Notes: generated from the letters alone by a model not told the origin. A stretch of DNA of 64,000 nt from an uncultured Massilia sp. (GCA_946481275.1 CAMLMV010000027.1:1-64000), one strand, 5' to 3'. Shown: positions 50,078-60,200, counted from the first letter of the stretch. A program made the numbers and translations.

Positions 50078-51439
50078 TCAGGCCACGGGCCGCACAAGCG
50101 CGCCGATGCGGCGGCCGGGCACCTCATTGGCGAGGCACAGCACCGGCGCCTGGCGCACACCCGCGTAGTGCGCGCCCAGCGCGAGGGCCGTCACGAACGG
50201 GACCACGCCGCAATCGCCACTCGCCGCGCCCACGCGTACGATGTCTTCGCTGCCGTCGAGCTGCCGCATCGTCGTGGCCGCATATTCCATCAGCTCGTAC
50301 ACGGGGCGCGCGCGGTGGCCGGTATCGGCGACGATCATCGCCACGTCGCCGGCATCGGCACCCGCGTCGGCCAGCGTGCGCTCGGCGAGTTCCCCGAGCA
50401 CGCGATCGGCGCCGCGCCTGCTTGCGTCGGCCGGCTCCCCGACCTGCGTTTGCGCGAACGGTGCCAGGAGTGCGACGGCCTGGCCATCGGCGGCCCCGGC
50501 CAGCAACAGGCCAACGGCACCTTCGCCCGGCATCATTCCGCGCGGCTGTGCGGACGTGAACAGGATCTGTTCCGCCGCCCAGCGCGCGACCGTCGCCTCG
50601 CCCACATGGGACGCTGCCGCGACCACCAGCGTGACACCGGGCGCCGCGCCGGCGGCAGCAATGCCGGCCACGGGATCGCCGCGACCGACCTCGCACGCGG
50701 CCGCGCCGATGTCGCCGCGCCATCCCGCCTGCGCCGCCGTATGCCGCAGCCACGCCGCAGCGGCATCGCGCTGTCCCTCCGGCCAATCCGCCGGCAGCAG
50801 CGGCAGCACCTGGAGCCTCGGCATGGCATCGTCGCGCACGCTCCACTCGATCGCCGCGCGTCCCGCGAGTTCGGCGACCACGCTGCTTGCCAGCGTCAGC
50901 GCGCGCCATTGTTCGTCACTGAAGTTTGATGCCATGCCGCCGTGCGCCGCCAGCCAGTCGGTGATGTCTTCCCGCAGCGCCTCGTCGCGAGCGTCCTCGC
51001 AGCGGGCGCACATCACGGGGAAACCGTCGGCATCGACGAGATCCCGGTCCAGATCCGGCCGTGCCTTGTTGTCCGCGATGGCGGCCGCCAGTTCCTCGGG
51101 CGATGCGCCGTGCGGGGAGCGCAGTGCCGTCGCGAGGATCGCCAGGTGTTGCGCCTGCACCGGGGGTACGGGTGCGGCGGACGGCGCGTCGGCCTGGGCG
51201 GCGGTGCGCTGCGCGATCCACCCGTGGCCGACAAAACCAGCCAGCAGCACGGCCACGGGCAGGCCGAACAGCAGCAGTATCCATTCCGAAGTCGCGGGCA
51301 CGCGCGCCCCCACGCGCCACCAGGCGATCGCACCGCCCCAGCAGGCGACGAAGACAGCGACGGCGATCAGGGCTTGCTTGATCCGGCCGGGCACTGTGTG
51401 GGAAGCAGAGAGCGGTTCGGCGGTAAGAGGTGTCGACAT
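50078..51439 (-). CDS. Membrane protein with a thiolase-like C-terminal domain, next to tssK
   Basis: The 453-residue product has two N-terminal membrane helices (ALIAVAVFVACWGGAIAWW and ILLLFGLPVAVLLAGFVGHGW), then a soluble region of about 370 residues. The C-terminal part resembles a beta-ketoacyl synthase/thiolase fold: GEGAVGLLLAGAADG near residue 305, IVADTGHRARPVYELMEYAATTM near 365, and VGAASGDCGVVPFVTALALGAHY near 400. The usual active-site cysteine and histidines are not obvious. It is transcribed with tssK (44 bp before it in transcription), so it is probably a type VI secretion accessory protein, but I know no experimental role. Confidence 0.7.
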   Translation of the reverse strand: MSTPLTAEPLSASHTVPGRIKQALIAVAVFVACWGGAIAWWRVGARVPATSEWILLLFGLPVAVLLAGFVGHGWIAQRTAAQADAPSAAPVPPVQAQHLAILATALRSPHGASPEELAAAIADNKARPDLDRDLVDADGFPVMCARCEDARDEALREDITDWLAAHGGMASNFSDEQWRALTLASSVVAELAGRAAIEWSVRDDAMPRLQVLPLLPADWPEGQRDAAAAWLRHTAAQAGWRGDIGAAACEVGRGDPVAGIAAAGAAPGVTLVVAAASHVGEATVARWAAEQILFTSAQPRGMMPGEGAVGLLLAGAADGQAVALLAPFAQTQVGEPADASRRGADRVLGELAERTLADAGADAGDVAMIVADTGHRARPVYELMEYAATTMRQLDGSEDIVRVGAASGDCGVVPFVTALALGAHYAGVRQAPVLCLANEVPGRRIGALVRPVA

Positions 51440-51483
51440 GATGGTGTGGCGTCAAAGGTTGTCGAAAGTTTGTCGCCCGCCGC

Positions 51484-52848
51484 TCAAGCAGCAACGGCCA
51501 GCAGTTCGAGCTTCAGGCCCATCATCCCCGACGGCACGTAGATCGCCATCGATTGCGCCTGCAGCATGCGCTCATACATCTGTCCCTTGGCATCGAGGAC
51601 GAAATAGCACGTGTCGGGACGCACCGGCACGGCGGCGGGCAGTTGCGGCGCGTATTGCAGGCGCACGCCGGGCAGGGCGGACAGCACGCATTTCTCGACG
51701 TCGTCCGGCGCGCCGACCTTGAAACGCAGCGGCACGGTATCGACGAGTTCCAGGGTCGGGATGTCGGCCGAGACGGCGATGTAGAACGCGGTCTTGTCGT
51801 CGATCTTGCCGGAGTCGAGCATGCCGTGGTGGTACGAGGGCCGCACCTCGTTCAGGACGATGGCGAAGTACTTCGACGAGATCACGGTGTCGAGCAATTC
51901 GCGGATGATCTGGAACAGCTTGGCAAAGCCGGTGCCGGGATCGGCATGCTGATAAGCCGGCAGGTCCGTCAGCGTCCAGCTTTTCGAAAACGTCATCAGC
52001 GCGCCGGCCACGCCGAGCAATTGTTCGTGCAAGCGTTCCGGATGCAGGTCGGGATGGTGCAGGTAGTGGGATAGCGATGCGCAGGCGGAACTGGCTGTGT
52101 GCAATAGCCAGAACGACGACATGTCGCCGGAACGGAATTCGATCACGTTGCGGCTCGGCTCGCGGTGGTGGCCGTACAGCGAGCTCACCTTGGCCTGCAG
52201 CGCCTCGAGCAGGCGGCGTAGTTGCTGGAACAGGGCGGGAGCGGAACCCACCGACAGGCTCGGCGGCAGGAAGGACGGGTCCAGCTCGAAGCCGCCGGAC
52301 GGGGCGCGCCGCAGGCGCAGCACCGGAAAGCTCAGATAGGCGTCGCGCGGCTCGAAGTCCGGGACGAGGCGCACGGTTTTCCTGAGGTAGGACACGGACG
52401 CCGGCGCCGCCTGCGTGTAGAGGTCGGGGGTTTCCTCGCTGGTTTGCACGAAGCGGACCGTCTTGGTCGGCTGGCCCGGCTGGGCGAAATTGCCGCTGAA
52501 CGGTTTGAGACCGGGCAGGGCAGCGTAATACGTGATGGTTTGCTGGGATTGCGGCAGTTGGCCGAGGTCGACGGTGTCGGGCAGCTCGTCGGCGCCCGGT
52601 GCATCGACCAGTTCGCCATCCTGGAAGCGCAGCGCGAGTTCGAGGATGCGCAACACGTTGCTGGACAGCGCCTCGCGGTCGATCTGCAGCGCTTCGATGC
52701 CCCAGGCATACGGGTGCACGGCCCGGATGCTCTTGTACAGGCGGTGCTCATGGTACTGATCCTGGCGCTGGAAATGCTGCGGACGCAGGAGCAGGCCTTC
52801 GCCCCACAATACCTTGCTGGCCATGTTGCCGATCATCGTGCTCGTCAT
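51484..52848 (-). CDS. tssK: Type VI secretion baseplate protein TssK
   Basis: TssK joins the T6SS baseplate to the membrane complex. The 454-residue product has the TssK opening VLWGEGLLLRPQHFQRQDQYHEHRL near residue 13, RNVIEFRSGDMSSFWLLHTASSACASLSHYLHHPDLHPERLHEQLL around 230-275, and the C-terminal FAIVLNEVRPSYHHGMLDSGKIDDKTAFYIAVSADI around 335-370. The start at 52848 has TGGAGA upstream; MIGN at residue 5 is an alternative. It diverges from tssE-tssF-tssG. Confidence 0.94.
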   Translation of the reverse strand: MTSTMIGNMASKVLWGEGLLLRPQHFQRQDQYHEHRLYKSIRAVHPYAWGIEALQIDREALSSNVLRILELALRFQDGELVDAPGADELPDTVDLGQLPQSQQTITYYAALPGLKPFSGNFAQPGQPTKTVRFVQTSEETPDLYTQAAPASVSYLRKTVRLVPDFEPRDAYLSFPVLRLRRAPSGGFELDPSFLPPSLSVGSAPALFQQLRRLLEALQAKVSSLYGHHREPSRNVIEFRSGDMSSFWLLHTASSACASLSHYLHHPDLHPERLHEQLLGVAGALMTFSKSWTLTDLPAYQHADPGTGFAKLFQIIRELLDTVISSKYFAIVLNEVRPSYHHGMLDSGKIDDKTAFYIAVSADIPTLELVDTVPLRFKVGAPDDVEKCVLSALPGVRLQYAPQLPAAVPVRPDTCYFVLDAKGQMYERMLQAQSMAIYVPSGMMGLKLELLAVAA

Positions 52849-53033
52849 GCATGTCTCCAGTCATTGACTTGTCCCAAGTCGATCACCTTAGTCCTTCGCG
52901 ACGGTTTTTTTTCTGCAATGACCTGCAGTTTTGCTACCGCTCAAAGTAACCGTGAGTCATTTCCAACTGAACTATTTTTTCGCGCCCGACTGTGTGAAGA
53001 TGCCGGCTTGCGCTGCCGGCATGGAGGAGTTCG
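52849..53033. other. Divergent regulatory region between tssK and tssE
   Basis: This 185-bp, relatively AT-rich spacer should hold promoters for both T6SS arms. It contains a palindrome gacttg/caagtc around tcc at 52866-52880, close to the tssK start, and a hairpin just before the tssE ribosome site. No convincing sigma54 -24/-12 pair is visible. Confidence 0.5.
53000..53022 (+). promoter_or_regulatory. Leader hairpin directly before the tssE ribosome site
   Basis: Perfect 8-base arms atgccggc and gccggcat enclose a 7-base loop and end one base before the GGAGGAG ribosome site (53023-53029) of tssE. Such a hairpin could tune translation of tssE and the genes behind it. Confidence 0.5.
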
Positions 53034-53537
53034 ATGGAAGGATTCACGCCTGGTTTTTTCGACCGTCTGCTGGGTACCACGGTGCGCGGCACCGGCAGCG
53101 CCACCGTCTCGCGCATGACCGCCGAGGATTTCAAGGATGCCGTCGCGCGCGACCTGGAGGCGTTGTTGAACACGCGCTCCGTCTTCCCAGAAAATTCACT
53201 GCAGGGTTTTCCCGAGTGCAGTGACTCGCTCGTGACCTATGGCCTGACGGATTTCGCCGACCGCTCGCTGTCGAGTCCGAGTGACCGTGCCTACATCTGC
53301 GAGTGCCTTGAAAAAACCATCGCCCGCCATGAGCCGCGCCTGCGCAACGTGAAGGCGGTGCTGGAACTGCGTGACGAGAGTCTGGTGAACCGCCTGAAGT
53401 TTTCGATCACGGCGGTGCTCGTCGCCAGCGCCTCGGAAGAGCCGGTCAATTTCGACGCGCTGCTGCAACCGTCGACCCTGCAGTACAGCATCAGCAAGGC
53501 GGGCAGGGCGTCGATGGCCGCGTCTGCGGGAGCCTGA
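53034..53537 (+). CDS. tssE: Type VI secretion baseplate protein TssE
   Basis: TssE is the gp25-like baseplate wedge protein that helps start sheath assembly. The 167-residue product has FDRLLG near residue 9, DLEALLNTRSVFPENSLQGFPECSDSLVTYGLTDFADRSL around 39-78, and the gp25-type IARHEPRLRNVKAVLELRDESLVNRLKFSITAVLVA around 94-130. A strong GGAGGAG site precedes the ATG. It lies 2 bp before the tssF start codon. Confidence 0.93.
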   Translation: MEGFTPGFFDRLLGTTVRGTGSATVSRMTAEDFKDAVARDLEALLNTRSVFPENSLQGFPECSDSLVTYGLTDFADRSLSSPSDRAYICECLEKTIARHEPRLRNVKAVLELRDESLVNRLKFSITAVLVASASEEPVNFDALLQPSTLQYSISKAGRASMAASAGA

Positions 53538-53539
53538 GC

Positions 53540-55408
53540 TTGGAACAATTGCTACCGTACTACGAGCGCGAGCTCGGCTACCTGCGCCGCCACCTGCGCG
53601 AATTCGCCGAGCGCTATCCGAAGATCGCCGGCCGCCTGCTCATCAGCGGCGAAGTGTGCGAAGACCCGCACACCGAGCGCATGATCGAATCGTTCGCGCT
53701 GCTCAATGCGCGCATCGCCAAACGGCTCGACGACGACTATCCGGAATTCACGGAAGCGCTGTTCGACGTGCTGTACCCGCATTACCTGCGCCCGTTTCCC
53801 TCCTGTTCGATCGCCCACATGGATTTCGGCGGCACCGCCAACCAGCAGACGGGCATCAGCGTCCTCCCGCGCGGCACCGCGCTGAGTACGCGGCCCGTGC
53901 GCGGTGCCGCCTGCACGTTCCGCACCGTGTATCCCATCACCGTGGCGCCTCTGGCGCTGACCGGTGCCGCGTTTTCCGCCATCATCGATCACCCCGAAGC
54001 CGTGCGCCTGCCGGAAGGCGCGGGCTCCGGCCTGAGCCTGACGCTCACCTCCACGGCCGACCAGATGCGCCTCGGGCGGCTGGGCCTCCCGCGCCTGCGC
54101 GTGTTCATCGACGGCGAAGCCTCGTTCTGCGCGGCGCTGCGCGACACATTGTTCATGCGCGCGGCGGGCGCGTACGTCGAGGCGGACAAGGGTAGTCAAA
54201 ACGGTGGCCGCTGGTTTCCCCTGGACGCGATCCCGATCGAGCCCGCCGGTTTCGCCGACGACGAAGCCCTGATCGATTTTCCGGCCCGCTCGCATGCCGC
54301 CTACCGCCTGCTGACCGAGTACTTCTGCTTTCCGGACAAGTTCAACTTCTTCGACATCGACCTCGCCGCGCTCATGGCCGCGCTGCCAACCGCGCTGGCG
54401 GCCGGGGCGACGACCGTCACCTTGCACCTGGCGCTGTCGGGCCTGCGCGCCGATTCGAACACGGCGCGCATGCTCGGCACGCTGTCGACGAACAACCTGC
54501 TGCTGGGCTGCACGCCCGTCATCAACCTGTTCCGGCAGCGCGGCGAGCCGATCCGCCTGACGCACGCCAGCGCCAGCTACCCCGTGCTGGCCGACGCGCG
54601 CCGCGCCTTCGCCTACGAGGTGCAATCCATCGAATCCGTCAACCTCGTGCGCCAGACGCCGCAGGGAGAAACCGTCGTCGAGTTCCATCCGTTTTACTCG
54701 CTCAAGCACGCCCAGACGCCCGAGCAGAACGGACATTACTGGGTGCTGCGGCGCGACGAGACGCTGGCCGAGCGCAGCCCCGGCTACGAAACCCAGATCG
54801 CCATCGTCGACATCGACTTCGACCCCGCCGCCGTCGAAACCCAGACGCTGAACATCGAACTCATCTGCAGCAACCGCGACCTGCCGGCCCTGCTCTCCTA
54901 CGGCCAGCGCGGCGGCGATTTGTTCCTCGAAGGCGGCTCGAACGTGAAGACGATCAACTTCCTGCGCAAGCCCACGCTCACGTACCGCTTCGAAAGCGCC
55001 CGCAGCGCCCACTGGCGGCTGATCTCGCACCTGACGCTGAACCATTTGTCGTTGGCAAATGGGGGCGTCGACGCCTTCCGCGAGATGCTCGCCCTGTACG
55101 ACCTGCCCCGTTCGCCGTCGTCGCAGCGCCAGATCGGCGGCATCGCCGGCATCGAACAGCGCACCGCCAGCGCCTGGATGGCGGGCAATCCGTTCACCTG
55201 CCTCGTGCGTGGTGTGGAGGTGCGCATCGTCCTCGACGAGGAAGCCTTCGTCGGCAGCGGCATCTACGCATTCGCCCACATCATCGAACGGTTTCTCGCC
55301 CTGTACGTGCACGCCAACAGCTTCACGCAACTGGTGGTGGTGTCCAATAAAACCGGAGAGGAATTATTGAAATGCCTACCGAGAAGCGGCGATTTGAGCC
55401 TGCTGTAA
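53540..55408 (+). CDS. tssF: Type VI secretion baseplate protein TssF
   Basis: TssF forms the wedge of the T6SS baseplate with TssG and TssE. The 622-residue product has the opening LLPYYERELGYLRRHLREFAERYPKIAGRL, ERMIESFALLNARIAKRLDDDYPEFTEALFDVLYPHYLRPFPS near residues 46-88 and GIYAFAHIIERFLALYVHANSFTQLVV near the end. The start is TTG at 53540, two bases after the tssE stop; the first ATG lies about 48 residues inside the conserved region. It overlaps tssG by 37 bp. Confidence 0.94.
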   Translation: MEQLLPYYERELGYLRRHLREFAERYPKIAGRLLISGEVCEDPHTERMIESFALLNARIAKRLDDDYPEFTEALFDVLYPHYLRPFPSCSIAHMDFGGTANQQTGISVLPRGTALSTRPVRGAACTFRTVYPITVAPLALTGAAFSAIIDHPEAVRLPEGAGSGLSLTLTSTADQMRLGRLGLPRLRVFIDGEASFCAALRDTLFMRAAGAYVEADKGSQNGGRWFPLDAIPIEPAGFADDEALIDFPARSHAAYRLLTEYFCFPDKFNFFDIDLAALMAALPTALAAGATTVTLHLALSGLRADSNTARMLGTLSTNNLLLGCTPVINLFRQRGEPIRLTHASASYPVLADARRAFAYEVQSIESVNLVRQTPQGETVVEFHPFYSLKHAQTPEQNGHYWVLRRDETLAERSPGYETQIAIVDIDFDPAAVETQTLNIELICSNRDLPALLSYGQRGGDLFLEGGSNVKTINFLRKPTLTYRFESARSAHWRLISHLTLNHLSLANGGVDAFREMLALYDLPRSPSSQRQIGGIAGIEQRTASAWMAGNPFTCLVRGVEVRIVLDEEAFVGSGIYAFAHIIERFLALYVHANSFTQLVVVSNKTGEELLKCLPRSGDLSLL

Positions 55409-56481
55409 TCGAGCGCCTGTTCAGGGAACCCTATCGTTTCGAGTACTTCCAGGCCGTGCGCATGCTCGAGCTCTGGCTCAAGCGGCACGGCCGGCCGCAA
55501 CATGACGTCATCGCCCACGACGTTATCGCCCGTTATGTGCGTTTCCAGAACTCGATGTCGCTCGGCTTCCCGGCCAGCCAGCTGGAAGCCATCCAGCCCG
55601 AACCGCGCGACCTCGAACGCGGCGCGCACGCACTCGGCAAGGCGCTGCAGGAAGCCCGGCTCGCCTACATCCGCGTCACCCCATCCTTCATGGGCCTGCT
55701 GAGCGCCACCGGCGTGCTGCCGGCCCATTACACGGAACGCATCGCCGACCACCAGCAACGCCAGTCCGACGAAGGTCCGCGCGCCCTGCTGGACACCTTC
55801 TCGAACCGCTCGCTGGCCCTGTTCTACGCGGCCTGGCGCAAGTACCGGCTGCATTTCAAATACCAGCTCGACGGCCAGGACACCTTCCTGCCGCTGCTGC
55901 TGGCGCTGGCCGGACTCGGCCATAACGCGCTGCGCCGGCGCCTGTCACACGACAGGGACGGCGCCCTGCTGGACGAAACGATCGGCTACTTCGCCGCGTC
56001 GATCCGCCAGCGCCCGCCCTCGGCCGTGCAGATGGGACGCGTGCTGTCCGAGTATTTCGGCCACCCGGTGCGCATCGTGCAGTTTGTCGGCGCCTGGTAC
56101 GACGTGCCGCCCGCCCAGCAGACCGTCCTCGGCCACCCCACCGCCGTGCTGGGAACGAGCGCGATGGCCGGCGACCGCGTGTGGCAGCGCGACCTGCGCC
56201 TGCGCGTCGTCGTCGGTCCGCTGGACCACGGCGGTTTCACGTCGTTCCTGCCGGGCGGCCTTGCGGCGCGTGCCCTCAAGAGCATGCTGGGCCTGCTGGC
56301 CGGCGTCACGCTCGAATACGAAGTCGAACTGATCCTGCGCGGCGACGAGGTTCGCAGCACCGTCCTCGGCCCCGCGCCGAGCGGGAGACTGGGTTGGGAT
56401 GCCTATCTCGTCACCGGACCGCAGGCGGATGACCGCAGCGACGTCCGCTACGGCCTGCAGCCGATCGACCAGCCAGCCTGA
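55372..56481 (+). CDS. tssG: Type VI secretion baseplate protein TssG
   Basis: TssG pairs with TssF in the baseplate wedge. The 369-residue product has the opening PTEKRRFEPAVIERLFREPYRFEYFQAVRMLELWL, IRVTPSFMGLLSATGVLPAHYTERIADH around residue 100-127, and GLGHNALRRRLS near 183 plus the C-terminal WQRDLRLRVVVGPLDHGGFTSFLPGG around 264-290. The start overlaps the tssF end by 37 bp. The gene is convergent with the MOSC gene, 9 bp away, so the T6SS block stops here. Confidence 0.93.
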   Translation: MPTEKRRFEPAVIERLFREPYRFEYFQAVRMLELWLKRHGRPQHDVIAHDVIARYVRFQNSMSLGFPASQLEAIQPEPRDLERGAHALGKALQEARLAYIRVTPSFMGLLSATGVLPAHYTERIADHQQRQSDEGPRALLDTFSNRSLALFYAAWRKYRLHFKYQLDGQDTFLPLLLALAGLGHNALRRRLSHDRDGALLDETIGYFAASIRQRPPSAVQMGRVLSEYFGHPVRIVQFVGAWYDVPPAQQTVLGHPTAVLGTSAMAGDRVWQRDLRLRVVVGPLDHGGFTSFLPGGLAARALKSMLGLLAGVTLEYEVELILRGDEVRSTVLGPAPSGRLGWDAYLVTGPQADDRSDVRYGLQPIDQPA

Positions 56482-56490
56482 TCATTCTTC

Positions 56491-57198
56491 CTACGGCACG
56501 ACTTCGGCGGAAAACAGGCGCTCGGCCGGCGCGGGATCGAACAACCCGTGCCCATCCCAGCGCGGCAAGGCGATATCCGATTGCGAGGGCACGGCCTTGC
56601 CCGCATAGCCCGGCCCGAGCCGGGCGATCATGCCCGGGAAGGCGCGGCAATAACTCGATGCGACCCCGGCCAGCTGGGCCAGCCGTTTATATGTGATCAC
56701 GCTGGCCGGCGGCAGCGTATCGAGCACGTGGACGATGCGCTCGCGCCAGTCGTCGGACCACGCGGGCAGCGGCGCGCCCGCCGGGTGGATCCGGTCGCCG
56801 GGACGGATCTCGCCGCCGCGCAGCACGCGCGCCAGCATGCCGCGCCGCGTGCCGATGCGCGTCGACAGGCCGGGTTGGTGCGCATCCAGGTGCCCGCAGG
56901 CTTCGCACTGGAACATCAGCCGCAGCAGCACGCTGTCGCCAACCTGCAGCACGGTGCCGGAGACGAGCCGCGACGTGTCGACGTCCACAAGCAGGTTCTC
57001 GCGCAGCGTGTGCGGCGGCAGCGCGAACGCGTCGTACGCATCCGTGCCGGCCAGCAGCAGCTGGCGCGGCGACAGCGGGTCGGCGTACACGTCGCCGTCC
57101 AGTCCCTGGTAGGCGATGGCCCTCACGCCATCCACGCGCACGGGTGGCGCGGCCAGGCTGGGGCGCAGTGCCAAAGCTTCGATCCGTCCGGTGTCCAT
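56491..57198 (-). CDS. MOSC domain protein fused to an alkyltransferase-like domain
   Basis: The 235-residue product combines a MOSC sulphur-carrier domain (residues 1-140: GLDGDVYADPLSPRQLLLAGTDAYDAF, FQCEACGHLDAHQPGLSTRIGTRRGMLARVL, GEIRPGDRI), with conserved Cys98 and Cys101, and a C-terminal part (residues 153-195: RERIVHVLDTLPPASVITYKRLAQLAGVASSYCRAFPGMI) that resembles the winged-helix DNA-binding domain of O6-alkylguanine methyltransferase-like (ATL) proteins. The catalytic PCHR motif of methyltransferases is absent. The combination could link sulphur transfer with nucleic-acid binding, but its role is unknown. Confidence 0.75.
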   Translation of the reverse strand: MDTGRIEALALRPSLAAPPVRVDGVRAIAYQGLDGDVYADPLSPRQLLLAGTDAYDAFALPPHTLRENLLVDVDTSRLVSGTVLQVGDSVLLRLMFQCEACGHLDAHQPGLSTRIGTRRGMLARVLRGGEIRPGDRIHPAGAPLPAWSDDWRERIVHVLDTLPPASVITYKRLAQLAGVASSYCRAFPGMIARLGPGYAGKAVPSQSDIALPRWDGHGLFDPAPAERLFSAEVVP

Positions 57199-57292
57199 GT
57201 GCGTTTCCGTGTTGGCAAGCGATAAGCGATGACCAAGTCTGCCACAGGTGCGGCCGGTCCGGATGGCGTACCGGACGGCCTTACCATGACGC
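57199..57292. other. Spacer between czcA and the MOSC gene with a hairpin
   Basis: The arms ggccggtccgg and ccggacggcc pair with a one-base bulge around atggcgta at 57252-57280, 40 bp before the czcA stop on the plus strand numbering (after it on the minus strand). No T-run follows, so an intrinsic terminator is uncertain. Confidence 0.4.
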
Positions 57293-60200
57293 TCAACGAT
57301 GGGCCGGATCGCGGGAACTTCGGTGCGCCCACGTGTACAAGGCCGGCAGGATCAAGAGGGTCAGCGCCGTCGACGACAGGATGCCGCCGATGACGACCGT
57401 GGCCAGCGGCCGCTGCACCTCGGCCCCGGTACTCGTCGCCAGCGCCATCGGCAAAAAGCCCAGCGACGCGACGAGTGCCGTCATGAGGACGGCCCGCAAT
57501 CTCACCTGCGCGCCCTCGCGCATCGCCTCTTCGGCCGTGTGGCCCTGCTCGCGCAGCGAGCGCACGAACGCCAGCATCACGAGCCCGTTCAGCACGGCCA
57601 CGCCGGACAGCGCGATGAAGCCGACGGCCGCCGAAATCGACAACGGCAGCCCGCGCAGCCACAGCGCCAGCACGCCGCCCGTCATGGCGAACGGGATGCC
57701 GCTGAACACGAGCAGGCCATCCTTCACGCTGCCGAACATCAGGTACAGGAGCGCGAACACGAGCGCCAGCGCGGCCGGCACGACAAGCGCCAGGCGCTGG
57801 CCCGCCGCCTGCAGGTTCTCGAATTGCCCGCCAAGACTGAGCCACACGCCCGCCGGCAGTTTCAACTTGTTCAAGCCGGACTGCAGGCCGGCGACGAACG
57901 AGCCCAGGTCGCGCCCGCGCACGTTCGCCGTGACGACGATGCGGCGCTTGCCGTTCTCGCGGCTGATCTGGTTCGCTTCCGGAATGAACGCCAGCGTGGC
58001 GACCTCGGACAGCGGGATGCTGGCGGCACGGCCCTCGCGCGCCGGCAGGGAGATGGGCAGGCGGCGCAGCGTCTCGACGTCGTTGCGCGCCCCTTCCGGC
58101 AGGCGCACGGTGATGGCGAAACGGCGGTCGCCTTCGAACACCGTGCCCACGTCGCGGCCGCCGACGAGCGTGCCGAACGCTTCCTGCACGTCCGCCACAT
58201 TCAGGCCGTAGCGCGCGGCCTTGATGCGGTCGACGGCCAGCGTCAGCGCGGGCAAGCCTTCCGTCTGCTCGATTTTCACTTCGGCCGCGCCCGGCAGCCG
58301 GTCGAGGACCTGGGCGATGCGCTGCGCCGTCGCGAGCATGGTCGCCGTGTCGTCGCCGAACACTTTGACGGCCACGTCGCTGCGCACGCCCGAGATCAGC
58401 TCATTGAAGCGCAGCTGGATCGGTTGCGAGAACTCGTAGTTGTTGCCGGGGATGCGATTGGCCGCTTCCGCGATCGCGGCCACGAGTTGCGCATGCGTTC
58501 GTCTCGGCTTCGGCCACTGGTTTTCCGGCCGCAGGATCAAGTAGCTGTCGGCCGCGTTCGGCGGCATCGGGTCCGTCGCCACCTCGGCCGTGCCGATGCG
58601 CGCGAACACGCGCTCGATCTCGGGGAATTCGCGCAGCAGCGCCACTTCCAGTTTCTTCTGCATCGCCACCGATTGCTGCAGGCTCGTACCGGGAATCCGC
58701 ATCGTGAGCACGGCGAGGTCGCCCTCGTTCAGGTTCGGCGCGAATTCCGTGCCGAGCCGCGTCGCCAGCAGCCCTGTCAGCAGCACGGACAGCGCGGCGA
58801 ACGTCAGCGCGACGGGGCGGTTGCGCAGGGTCCAGTCCAGCAGCGGCCGGTACCACTCGCGCGCCTTGTGCATCAGGCGGTTGTCGTGCTCGGCCACGTC
58901 GCCGCTGACGAACAGCGCGACGGCGGCCGGCACGAACGTCACGGACAGGATCATCGCGCCGACGAGCGCCATCACGACCGTGAGCGCCATCGGATGAAAC
59001 ATCTTGCCTTCGATGCCGGACAGCGCGAGCAGCGGCAGGTAGACCGTCATGATGATCACCTGGCCGAACAGCAGCGGCCGGCGCGCTTCCGCCGCCGCGA
59101 GCGCGACTTCCGTGCGGCGTTCCGCGCCGGTCAGTGGCCGTCCCACCTCGGCCTGGGCGATCCCGAGCCGGCGGATGCAGTTCTCGACGATGACGACGGC
59201 GCCGTCGATGATGATGCCGAAGTCGAGCGCGCCGAGGCTCATCAGGTTGGCGCTGACGCCCGCCTGCACCATGCCCGTGAACACGAGCAGCATCGTGAGC
59301 GGGATGACGAGCGCCGTGACGAGCGCGGCGCGCAGATTGCCCAGGAAGGCGAACAGGATCGCGATGACGAGCAGCGCCCCTTCGACGAGGTTGTTGCGGA
59401 CGGTGCCGATGGCCTTGTTGACGAGCACCGCGCGGTCGTACACGGGCAGCGCCTGCACGCCGGGCGGCAGCGAGCGGTTGACCTCATCGAGCTTGCGGCG
59501 TGCGCTGTCCGCGACGGCCCGGCTGTTCTGGCCGATCAGCATGAAGACGGCACCCAGCACGACTTCTCTTCCGTTTTCCGTGGCGGCCCCGGTGCGCAGT
59601 TCGCGGCCCGGTTCGACGTCGGCCACGTCGCGCACGCGCACCGGCGCGCCGTCGACGACGTCCAGCACGATGTTGCGGATCTCTTCCAGCGTCTTGACCT
59701 GGCCCGGCGTGCGCACGACGAACTGCTCGCCGCCCCGTTCGATGTAACCGGCGCCCGCGTTGACATTGTTGCGGTCGATGGCATTGACCAATATCGCCAG
59801 CGACAGCCCGTGCGCGGTCAGCTTCGCCATGTCCGGCGCGACCTGGTATTCCTTCAGGTAGCCGCCGATCGTGTTCACTTCCGTCACGCCCGCGACGCCG
59901 CGCAGTTGCGGCGCCACGATCCAGTCCTGGATTTCGCGCAGGTCGGCCGGAGAATAGGGCGTGCCGTCCGGTTTCAACGCGTCGGGGCGCGCTTCGACCG
60001 TCCAGTAAAGGATCTCGCCGAGGCCCGTCGCGATCGGCCCCAGTGCCGGATCGGTCTTGTCCGGCAGCCGGCTCTTCGCCTGCTGCAGGCGCTCGCTCAC
60101 GAGCTGGCGCGCAAAATAGATGTCGGTGCCCTCCTTGAAGACGACGGTGACCTGCGACAGGCCGTAGCGCGACAGCGACCGCGTCTGCTCGAGCCGGGGC

